From Candidatus Mcinerneyibacteriota bacterium (GTDB lineage Bacteria > AUK180 > JAQVHJ01): a stretch of DNA of 5,463 nucleotides. Within the stretch, counting starts at the first letter, position 1. Each line of letters begins with the position of its first letter. Shown here piece after piece: positions 1 through 4,601 of the stretch. Made by a program: the position numbers and the translations under genes. The notes beneath the pieces are model-generated. The model saw nothing but the letters and a program-made list of their open reading frames with translations, was not told the origin of the DNA and did no database searches. The stretch lies in the NCBI GenBank assembly GCA_030630935.1, contig DAOVMD010000235.1:1-5463 (forward strand), read 5' to 3'.

Positions 1-48
1 GAAAACAGTTGTTTTATAGATAGTAGATAATAGTTTATCTTATTGTTC

Positions 49-120
49 AGTAAGAGTATGAGTATGAATAAGAGACGTTTGAGATAAAAAACTCCCCGAT
101 TAGGGGAGCTAACTCTTACT
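49..120. repeat. 9-bp inverted repeat flanking the minus-strand terminator
   Basis: AGTAAGAGT at 49-57 is the exact reverse complement of ACTCTTACT at 112-120. The terminator hairpin at 90-110 sits between the arms, nearer the right one. A weaker outer pair, AACAGTT (4-10) with AACTGTT (130-136), lies in the same nested arrangement. This could be an extended fold at the 3' end of a minus-strand transcript or a remnant of a small palindromic element. The arms are exact, but their function is unknown. Confidence 0.45.
86..110 (-). terminator. Rho-independent terminator, minus strand only
   Basis: Read on the minus strand, this is AGCTCCCC, loop TAATC, GGGGAGTT, then a run of T (complement of the six A at 86-91). 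The stem is 8 bp including one G-U pair, with four consecutive G-C pairs next to the loop. On the + strand no T tract follows the hairpin, so it should stop transcription only in the minus direction. No minus-strand gene is visible between it and trkH, which makes it an orphan. It could end a small RNA, or it could remain from a lost gene. Confidence 0.7.
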
Positions 121-134
121 TCTTACTCAAACTG

Positions 135-154
135 TTGTTTGCGAGAGCAAACAA
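135..154. other. 8-bp hairpin with GAGA/TCTC loop
   Basis: TTGTTTGC (135-142) and GCAAACAA (147-154) pair perfectly around a four-base loop. As + strand RNA the loop is GAGA, a GNRA-type tetraloop. On the minus strand it lies 25 bases upstream of the terminator and would be part of the same transcript. No T tract follows it on either strand, so it is unlikely to be a terminator itself. The role is unknown. Confidence 0.5.
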
Positions 155-273
155 TGCCACTACTGATGCATTCTAATATATAATGCAAAGTCATTTAGGC
201 ACCAAACCACCCAATGTATTGCCTGGTTAATTTTTTATTTTTTTTATCCCCTACATCCCATTCTTAAATAATT

Positions 274-392
274 TTGTTGCTTGAACAGAGCGCTGAGAGC
301 AGAGAACAGAGAGTCGAGAGCAGAGAACAGAGAGTAGTCGTTTCACTCACGACCGCAACCTAGATCTTGCTTCGCTGTGATGTGCAATGACA
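274..392 (+). repeat. Composite dispersed repeat, copy 1 (left arm of hairpin missing)
   Basis: The order of blocks is TTGTTGCTTGA (274-284), a purine-rich tract, AGTCG followed by CTCAC, TAGATCTTGCT (361-371) and GCAATGACA (384-392). The same blocks recur in the same order at 3154-3272. Inside the purine tract, GAGAGCAGAGAACAGAGAGT occurs twice (295-314 and 316-335), a 21-base tandem repeat. The 3' part resembles the widespread short palindromic repeats that end in GCAATGACA. It is non-coding in all frames and lies just upstream of the trkH promoter. Confidence 0.7.
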
Positions 393-442
393 AACAAATG
401 TTGGTAGTAATTATTTATTATATACCTTAACAAAAATTATCC

Positions 443-473
443 TTGACAATTTCCTTAAAATTTGGTACTTTTA
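443..473 (+). promoter_or_regulatory. Candidate promoter of the trkH-trkA-lipoprotein unit
   Basis: A perfect TTGACA (443-448) is followed by a 17-base spacer and TACTTT (466-471). The latter is a poor sigma-70 -10 box, but TACTTTTA (466-473) fits seven of eight positions of the Bacteroidota -7 element TAnnTTTG, as known for that phylum. Transcription would begin near 479, leaving a leader of only about 16 bases before ATG 495. A perfect TATAAT at 476-481 lacks a properly spaced -35 box. The assignment is by pattern only. Confidence 0.5.
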
Positions 474-494
474 TATATAATATGTGAGAAAAAC

Positions 495-2036
495 ATGAGT
501 GTTAGAACCAAGGCATATTTCAAAGTTAGAATCTCTGGGGTTTTCTACTATATCTCGACTGTCCTGATTATCGGTGGATTATTCCTCTTGTTACCTTTTA
601 TTATAGGTTTAATTTATGGTGAGTCAGGTAACACCATCGACCTGATTAAATCATTCGTTGTACCTGGTGTCGTTATCTTTTTTTTAGGTTTAATTTTAAA
701 ATACCGCTCAACAAAGAATCGAATATCTCTCAAGGATTCGATGTTCATCTGCAGTTTCTCCTGGATAATATTAACTATCATAGGGGCAATACCTTATGTA
801 GTAATGTTAAAAACGGGATATATCGATGCATTATTTGAGGCGATGAGTGGATTTACAACAACCGGTGCAACAATCCTTACAGGCCTTGATGAAATGCCCA
901 GGTCAATTCTGTTCTGGAGAGCATTCACTCAATGGATTGGTGGTTTGGGAATATTAAGTATGTTTATCTTAATTGGATTTAAAGGCGGGGCAGCAGCAAA
1001 TAAACTTTTTATTGCAGAGAGTCATAAAATTGCAGGGAAGAAACCTTCACCCGGAGCTTTTCATACTGCTAAGGTCTTATGGGAACTTTATATTGGCTTT
1101 ACACTTGCTCTAATAATTATTTTAAAAATTTGCGGCGTAGGTCTATTTGATGCAATGACTCATTCTTTCACAACCATCTCAACCGGCGGCTTTTCAATTT
1201 ATGATAATTCAATTACTCAATTCCAAATTTTAGGGTATCAATACCATCATATAATTGAAATTGTTATTATATTCTTCATGATCTTAGGCGGGATGAACTT
1301 TTTTATTCATTCCAGGATCCTGAAAGGAGATATCAAGTCGCTTTGGGATAGTACAGAAGTCCGTTATTTCTGGGGAATAATTTTGGGTTCGACATTATTG
1401 ATTCTTATAAGTTATTCAATCAGTAAGGGGCTTTCTTATGAAGCTATAAATGGAGAAGTAATTACCGGGGTTAATGCAGTATTGCTGCATTTAAAGGATA
1501 CAATATTTCAGGTAGTGTCAATTTTAACCACAACAGGATATGCAACAAGGGATATAAATTCAGGATACTTTACTCCATTTGCAAAACAGTTATTTCTAAT
1601 ACTTATGTTAATAGGTGGTTGTGCAGGATCTACATCAGGAGGTTTTAAAGTAATTAGGGTTGCCGTTTTATCAAAACTTGCAAAGAATAAAATTTATAAA
1701 TTAAATTCGAGTTCTTTTACTCGAGCACCTTTGACAATTGATAATGAAAAGATTGAGATGGAGGAGATTACCAGGATTACTGTGATCCTATTCCTTTGGA
1801 TTTTATTGTTAATAATTGGAGGAGCCGCAACTGCATTCTTTTCAAAATTATCAGCCTGGCAGAGTATATCCGGTATGTTCTCGGCACTAGGAAATATCGG
1901 CCCGTCATTTATTTCTGTACAGGAGATGATAGAGCTTAATCCAATTATTAAGTTGGTTTATATATTCGGTATGCTGGCAGGGAGATTAGAGATCCTGCCG
2001 GTTTTAATAATATTTAATAAGAAATTTTTCAAGTAG
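495..2036 (+). CDS. trkH: TrkH/KtrB-family potassium uptake channel subunit
   Basis: This is the ion-conducting subunit of a Trk/Ktr K+ uptake system in the inner membrane, 513 residues against about 485 in characterised TrkH. All four pore-loop repeats of the superfamily are present with their filter glycines: TTTGAT near residue 121, STGGFS near 229, TTTGYA near 345 and GGCAGSTSGG at 374-383. Each is flanked by hydrophobic membrane helices. The SALGNIGPS segment near 463 and the GRLEI motif near 496, typical of the fourth repeat, are intact, so the channel looks functional. A longer reading from TTG 462 would add 11 residues but would start inside the predicted promoter. ATG 495 is preferred, though its ribosome site (GTGAG) is weak. 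The RCK partner gene follows directly, so K+ flux should be controlled by nucleotide binding to that subunit. TrkH and KtrB are not separable with certainty. Confidence 0.95.
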   Translation: MSVRTKAYFKVRISGVFYYISTVLIIGGLFLLLPFIIGLIYGESGNTIDLIKSFVVPGVVIFFLGLILKYRSTKNRISLKDSMFICSFSWIILTIIGAIPYVVMLKTGYIDALFEAMSGFTTTGATILTGLDEMPRSILFWRAFTQWIGGLGILSMFILIGFKGGAAANKLFIAESHKIAGKKPSPGAFHTAKVLWELYIGFTLALIIILKICGVGLFDAMTHSFTTISTGGFSIYDNSITQFQILGYQYHHIIEIVIIFFMILGGMNFFIHSRILKGDIKSLWDSTEVRYFWGIILGSTLLILISYSISKGLSYEAINGEVITGVNAVLLHLKDTIFQVVSILTTTGYATRDINSGYFTPFAKQLFLILMLIGGCAGSTSGGFKVIRVAVLSKLAKNKIYKLNSSSFTRAPLTIDNEKIEMEEITRITVILFLWILLLIIGGAATAFFSKLSAWQSISGMFSALGNIGPSFISVQEMIELNPIIKLVYIFGMLAGRLEILPVLIIFNKKFFK

Positions 2037-2041
2037 GAGGT
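2035..2041 (+). promoter_or_regulatory. Strong ribosome binding site of trkA, overlapping the trkH stop
   Basis: AGGAGGT begins on the second base of the trkH TAG stop (2034-2036) and sits 4 bases before ATG 2046. Ribosomes finishing trkH are placed at the trkA start, which suggests translational coupling and balanced production of the two channel subunits. Confidence 0.85.
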
Positions 2042-2045
2042 CCAG

Positions 2046-2720
2046 ATGTATATTATCATTGCAGGTGGAGGAACACTGGGGTCGGAAATAATTTGTAAGC
2101 TGGTAGAGAAAAAAAGAGAGATTGCTGTAATTGAAAAGAACAGAGAAGTCTGTGATGAATTATTTACAGCTTACGGGATTGAAACAATTAATGGAAGTGC
2201 TACGAAGATCACAGTCCTGAAAGCTGCAGGGATTGAGAAAGCAGATGTTGTGGTGGCAACAATGCCGAACGATGCTGATAACCTTGTCCTTGCAGTTTTA
2301 GCTAAAAGCTTTTCTGTTCCTGAGATTATTGTGTTGATGCGGAAGAAAAATTATTATGAGGCGTATAAAACCGCGGGTGTAACGAAGATTTTAAATATTG
2401 TTGATATTTTAGTCAGGGATGTTATTTACCAGATTGAGAAACCTGAAGTTGAAAGGATTGCACAACTTGGCAATGGAGCGGTTGAGATATTTATAGTTAA
2501 GATTCCTAAAGGAGCAAATATTGTTGGGAAAACAATTTCAGAAATTGCTTCCGGAAAACAACTTACTGAAGAGAGTATTATTGCAGGGATCTTCGATGAG
2601 ACTGAAAACGAATTCAAAGTTCCGCGCGGTAATACGAAAATACCAATCGGTGCTAACTTATTTGTAATTACAAAACCTGAACTTGTTAATAAGACTGCAA
2701 AGTATCTTTTAGATAAGTAG
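2046..2720 (+). CDS. trkA: TrkA/KtrA-type RCK potassium channel regulator, single RCK unit
   Basis: This is the cytoplasmic gating subunit that binds the TrkH channel and controls K+ uptake in response to nucleotides. Residues 1-120 form the RCK_N Rossmann domain. The dinucleotide/nucleotide motif AGGGTLG spans residues 6-12, and acidic E30 ends the second strand. The family segment around TKITVLKAAGIEKADVVVAT (53-72) follows. Residues 135-224 match an RCK_C/TrkA_C domain, a known small-ligand site in this family. At 224 residues it has one RCK unit, like Bacillus KtrA, not the tandem pair of about 458 residues in E. coli TrkA. By analogy it should build an octameric ring from identical chains. 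The start is set by the strong ribosome site 4 bases upstream. Whether it prefers ATP/ADP or NAD(H), and whether RCK_C binds c-di-AMP, cannot be read from the sequence. Confidence 0.93.
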   Translation: MYIIIAGGGTLGSEIICKLVEKKREIAVIEKNREVCDELFTAYGIETINGSATKITVLKAAGIEKADVVVATMPNDADNLVLAVLAKSFSVPEIIVLMRKKNYYEAYKTAGVTKILNIVDILVRDVIYQIEKPEVERIAQLGNGAVEIFIVKIPKGANIVGKTISEIASGKQLTEESIIAGIFDETENEFKVPRGNTKIPIGANLFVITKPELVNKTAKYLLDK

Positions 2721-2766
2721 ATTCAGAGAACTAGTCTGGTTTTAATTATTAAACAAAGGAGACTTT

Positions 2767-3144
2767 ATGAAAAGGTTAAGTGTCTTTTTTATTTTTATAA
2801 TATTAATATGTCTGTTATTTACTTCTGCATGTTCACGGGAAATTACACTCGAGAAAAGGTTTTTAGGGAAGTGGCAGGTAGAGGATGAAAAGGATACTTT
2901 TCTTTACCTGAGTGAAGATGGACATTTGTATGTTCGGAATGATAAGCATATTAACACAACTTATAAAATTACTGAGCAAAACGAGCTAAACAGAAAGATC
3001 ACATGTCGTGTAATGAATCTTGATACTAAAGAGGAAATGATTTGGAGTTTTACTTTTTCAGAAGATTATAAAAAGATGACACTTGAAAGTAAAAAAGAAG
3101 GTACTGTTAAATTCCTATTTATTGATGGAACACAGACACCTTAG
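2767..3144 (+). CDS. Small lipoprotein with lipocalin-like fold features
   Basis: The protein has 125 residues. MKRL is followed by a hydrophobic stretch (5-18) and TSAC with cysteine 22, a signal peptide with a plausible but non-standard lipobox (no leucine at -3). The mature part is about 104 residues and contains LGKWQVED (33-40) and a run of alternating strand-like segments (YLSEDGHLYVRND, WSFTFSED, KKMTLES). A GxW motif followed by repeated beta strands and 'SEDxxKMTL' is typical of small lipocalin-like lipoproteins of Bacteroidota and relatives. The fold is an inference and no ligand is known. It starts 46 bases after trkA with a good AAAGGAG site 5 bases before ATG, and no strong terminator intervenes, so co-transcription with the K+ channel is likely. 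Its stop codon lies inside a perfect hairpin belonging to a dispersed repeat, so its last residues may be repeat-derived. Confidence 0.8.
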   Translation: MKRLSVFFIFIILICLLFTSACSREITLEKRFLGKWQVEDEKDTFLYLSEDGHLYVRNDKHINTTYKITEQNELNRKITCRVMNLDTKEEMIWSFTFSEDYKKMTLESKKEGTVKFLFIDGTQTP

Positions 3145-3172
3145 TCAAGCAACTTGTTGCTTGACTAAGGTG
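3137..3172 (+). terminator. Perfect 16-bp hairpin overlapping the lipoprotein stop codon
   Basis: CACCTTAGTCAAGCAA (3137-3152) pairs perfectly with TTGCTTGACTAAGGTG (3157-3172) around the loop CTTG. The TAG stop of the lipoprotein gene (3142-3144) is in the left arm. No T run follows on the + strand and no A run precedes it for the minus strand, so it is not a classical intrinsic terminator. It may act as an RNA 3' end that blocks decay or limits read-through. The inner part, CAAGCAA with TTGCTTG, recurs in the repeat copy near 5297-5313. Confidence 0.55.
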
Positions 3173-3278
3173 CAGATATCAGAGAACAGAGAGTAGAGAA
3201 CAGATACCAGAGAGCAGTCGCTAAGCTCGCGGACGCTTCGTTAGATCTTGCTCTTCCCGATTTGCAATGATAATCTGA
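3137..3278 (+). repeat. Composite dispersed repeat, copy 2 (with complete hairpin)
   Basis: This copy shares with copy 1 (274-392) the blocks TTGTTGCTTGA (3154-3164), AGAGAACAGAGAGTAG (3181-3196), AGTCGCTAAGCTCGCG (about 3216-3231), TAGATCTTGCT (3242-3252) and TGCAATGATAATCT (3263-3276), in the same order. Spacing between blocks differs, so it is a degenerate repeat, not a recent exact copy. It is non-coding in all frames and begins within the 3' end of the lipoprotein gene. Confidence 0.7.
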
Positions 3279-3305
3279 CGTTCTTATGCGCACCAACGCT
3301 ATTTA

Positions 3306-3345
3306 TCATCGCGAGAAGAGCACGGAGTACTCGACGTGGCGATCT
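3306..3345 (-). repeat. Short palindromic repeat unit, inverted and degenerate
   Basis: TCATCGCGAG at the left and GTGGCGATCT at the right match, with changes, the common intergenic unit that begins TCATTGCGAG and ends GGCAATCT. This orientation is opposite to the two units that follow at 3394 and 3484. A linked fragment CAGAGCGAAG (3351-3360) is the reverse complement of part of CGCTTCGCTCTG seen at 3424-3435 and 5117-5128. Confidence 0.5.
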
Positions 3346-3393
3346 CTGAGCAGAGCGAAGTCTTAATTAAATATATAATATTTTTTTTAAGCC

Positions 3394-3454
3394 AGATTGC
3401 CGCGGTCGCTATGTTAGTTCCTCCGCTTCGCTCTGGATAAACTCCATGACAATC
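3394..3454 (+). repeat. Short palindromic repeat unit AGATTGCC...GACAATC, copy A
   Basis: The unit begins AGATTGCCGCGG, contains CGCTTCGCTCTG (3424-3435) and ends CATGACAATC. Its ends are complementary (GATTG at 3395-3399 with CAATC at 3450-3454), so it can fold on itself. Such units are widely scattered in intergenic DNA of many bacteria. The origin is unclear here, and no transposase of the REP-associated type is in the window. Confidence 0.6.
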
Positions 3455-3483
3455 AAGAGCTCTTTGAAAAGGAGCATGCTCCC

Positions 3484-3560
3484 AGATTGCCGCATTTTGC
3501 TTTAGCGCGTGGCTGGAGTGGAACGGAAGTCATCCCGACGCGTCGGGACAATGACAATCT
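3484..3560 (+). repeat. Short palindromic repeat unit AGATTGCC...GACAATCT, copy B
   Basis: The unit begins AGATTGCCGC and ends AATGACAATCT. The terminal 7 bases AGATTGC/T and ACAATCT are complementary except for their inner ends. Near the right end it carries the perfect 16-base palindrome TCCCGACGCGTCGGGA (3533-3548). It lies 29 bases after copy A in the same orientation, but its internal sequence differs, so the two are not a recent tandem duplication. Confidence 0.6.
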
Positions 3561-3640
3561 AACGTTTTTTAAACGGGTTATCAAACCGATTCCATAGTAT
3601 AATTAAAATTTAAATAGTTTAATATTTAAAAATAAATTAC

Positions 3641-3669
3641 TTGATAATATGATAAATATCATTTATAAT
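3641..3669 (+). promoter_or_regulatory. Near-consensus sigma-70-type promoter with palindromic spacer
   Basis: TTGATA (3641-3646), a 17-base spacer and a perfect TATAAT (3664-3669) give one mismatch from the bacterial housekeeping consensus. Transcription would begin near 3676, leaving a leader of about 108 bases before ATG 3784. The spacer contains ATGATA-AA-TATCAT (3649-3662), an exact inverted repeat between the two boxes, where a bound repressor would block polymerase. The very high A+T content here raises the chance of a random match. Confidence 0.55.
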
Positions 3670-3767
3670 AAAGAAAAGAAAACAGTTTACATAAAGAATT
3701 AAGAACTGATTTTTTAAGATAACTCGGACTGCGAATTTCAAATAGTTCAATTCCGGAGCATCATATT

Positions 3768-3774
3768 TGGAGGT
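3768..3774 (+). promoter_or_regulatory. Ribosome binding site that decides the GNAT-like start
   Basis: TGGAGGT directly touches the first possible ATG (3775), leaving no spacing for initiation there. The in-frame ATG at 3784 lies 10 bases from the GGAGG core, which is workable. ATG 3784 is therefore the better start, shortening the protein by three residues. Confidence 0.7.
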
Positions 3775-3783
3775 ATGAAGTTT

Positions 3784-4497
3784 ATGACCGAGAATAAATT
3801 AATAGGACAAATTCTTGAGATTAAAAAACTAACCCCAAAGATGACCGAGGAAATATTTACATTATATACAAAATATTTTTTTATTAAGAAAGAAGCTTTT
3901 GATAAAGACCTTAAAGAGAAATCCTGGATAATTCTAATTTTAGATACAAAAACAAATGAGATAAGGGGATTCTCCACTATGATGCTGCTAAAGACATTGA
4001 TCCAGGGTAAGGATATCCATGCAATATTTTCCGGTGATACGATTGTTGAAGAAGATAGCAGTAATGAATCAGTTTTAATGAGAATGTTTGCCAGGTTCAC
4101 ATTAGAATTATCAAAGAAATACGATAATTTATATTGGTTCCTACTCTCGATGGGATATAGAACATATCGGTTCCTACCAATGTTCTTTTATGAATTTTGG
4201 CCGCGGTTTGAAAAGAAAACACCGCTTTTTGAGCAGAGAGTTATTGATTCTCTTGCGGTAAAGAAATTTGGAGATTTTTATAATCCGGATAAAGGTATTA
4301 TCTATCCGCAAATGGGTTGTCACCTTAAACCCGAATTTGCACAGATTCCAACTAAGAGATTGAAGAATCCACACGTAATGTTTTTTCTGGAAAAAAACCT
4401 GGGTTATATTAAAGGTGACGAACTTGCGTGTATAACAGCTCTATCTAAGGAGAATTTTAAACCTGAAATTCTAAGACGATTGGGCTTGGATATCTAA
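3784..4497 (+). CDS. Uncharacterised protein with GNAT-like (acyl-CoA N-acyltransferase) features
   Basis: The protein has 237 residues, is soluble and has no signal peptide or membrane segment. The N-terminal half reads as alternating helices and strands (WIILILDTKTNEIRGFSTMM near 48-67, then IHAIFSGDTIVEE near 78-90), in the manner of the GNAT fold, where a strand precedes the acyl-CoA site. The canonical acetyl-CoA loop Q/RxxGxG/A is not evident. Conserved-looking blocks are LSMGYRTYRFLPMFF (121-135) followed by EFWPRFEKKTP (137-147), KFGDFYNPDKGII (161-173) and NPHVMFFLEKNLGYIKGDEL (195-214). From memory, similar blocks occur in uncharacterised bacterial proteins, but I cannot name the family. 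Substrate and reaction are unknown. It appears monocistronic, preceded by its own promoter and followed by a 104-base gap. Antisense ORFs across it are shadows. Confidence 0.8.
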   Translation: MTENKLIGQILEIKKLTPKMTEEIFTLYTKYFFIKKEAFDKDLKEKSWIILILDTKTNEIRGFSTMMLLKTLIQGKDIHAIFSGDTIVEEDSSNESVLMRMFARFTLELSKKYDNLYWFLLSMGYRTYRFLPMFFYEFWPRFEKKTPLFEQRVIDSLAVKKFGDFYNPDKGIIYPQMGCHLKPEFAQIPTKRLKNPHVMFFLEKNLGYIKGDELACITALSKENFKPEILRRLGLDI

Positions 4498-4515
4498 TAA
4501 ATCATATAATACCGG

Positions 4516-4546
4516 ATTAAATTTATAAGTTTAATAAAAATTTTTT
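4516..4546 (+). terminator. Weak AT-rich terminator candidate
   Basis: ATTAAATT (4516-4523) pairs with AGTTTAAT (4528-4535), with one G-U pair, around TATA. Five A and six T (4541-4546) follow. The stem contains no G-C pair and the T run is five bases away, so termination would be inefficient. The next gene may receive read-through from the GNAT-like gene. Confidence 0.25.
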
Positions 4547-4547
4547 C

Positions 4548-4574
4548 TTTGATTTTTCAACGCTTTTATTTTAG
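4548..4574 (+). promoter_or_regulatory. Possible Bacteroidota-type promoter for the 4602 gene
   Basis: TTTG (4548-4551) and TATTTTAG (4567-4574) resemble the TTTG and TAnnTTTG elements of Bacteroidota, with one mismatch in the second. The spacing of 15 bases is shorter than usual. In such AT-rich DNA a chance match is likely. Confidence 0.25.
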
Positions 4575-4601
4575 AAAGTAATAAAAAAAAGGAGGTTTAT
4601 T

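Larger units (their letters stand above)
1..442. other. Upstream intergenic region with repeats and inverted repeats; no convincing gene
   Basis: All frames entering from the left edge close within about 30 bases on the + strand. No longer + strand ORF with a ribosome site is visible before trkH. The stretch contains, in order: a 9-bp inverted repeat (49-57 with 112-120), a minus-strand intrinsic terminator (86-110), an 8-bp hairpin with a GAGA loop (135-154), a 5-bp GCATT/AATGC hairpin (168-172 with 182-186), two interleaved 5-bp pairings (197-201 with 220-224, 205-209 with 224-228), a T-rich run (231-246) and a composite repeat (274-392). No c-di-AMP riboswitch or other known leader was recognised, and the predicted trkH promoter lies too close to the gene to leave room for one. 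Confidence 0.6.
3145..3783. other. Repeat-rich intergenic region between the lipoprotein and GNAT-like genes
   Basis: No ORF with a ribosome site was found on either strand. The left two thirds (3145-3560) are GC-richer than the genes and consist almost wholly of palindromic or composite repeats, including short perfect palindromes AAGAGCTCTT (3455-3464), GGAGCATGCTCC (3471-3482) and TCCCGACGCGTCGGGA (3533-3548). The right third (3561-3783) is very AT-rich and non-repetitive and holds the promoter and leader of the next gene. The boundary near 3561 is abrupt in base composition. Confidence 0.7.

Noticed and set aside
135-190. tmRNA-like coding stretch (GCAAACAATGCC...)
   Set aside because: It briefly resembles a tmRNA tag start, but the reading ends without the usual LAA-type tail and no tRNA-like ends are present.
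274-392. CRISPR array
   Set aside because: The 21-base unit is present only twice with no spacers, and no cas gene is nearby.
462-494. Extended trkH start at TTG 462
   Set aside because: It would add 11 residues, lies inside the predicted promoter, has no ribosome site and starts with TTG, whereas ATG 495 gives a normal TrkH N-terminus.
1-494. c-di-AMP riboswitch controlling potassium uptake
   Set aside because: No ydaO-type conserved core was seen, and the predicted promoter leaves only a very short leader before trkH.
2426-2617. Minus-strand ORF of 63 codons
   Set aside because: It is antisense to the intact trkA gene, with no ribosome site or recognisable domain.
2724-2745. Terminator between trkA and the lipoprotein gene
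   Set aside because: CAGA/TCTG gives only a 4-bp stem with a 7-base loop before TTTT, too weak to separate the genes.
3643-3664. Fur-type box in the promoter spacer
   Set aside because: GATAAT-like words are present but the 19-base Fur pattern has too many mismatches. AT-rich DNA easily gives such words.
3747-4100. Minus-strand ORF of 117 codons
   Set aside because: It is antisense to the GNAT-like gene. Its hydrophobic, serine-rich translation is what a mirrored AT-rich gene gives, and it lacks a ribosome site.
4174-4374. Minus-strand ORF of 66 codons
   Set aside because: It is antisense to the GNAT-like gene, with no independent support.
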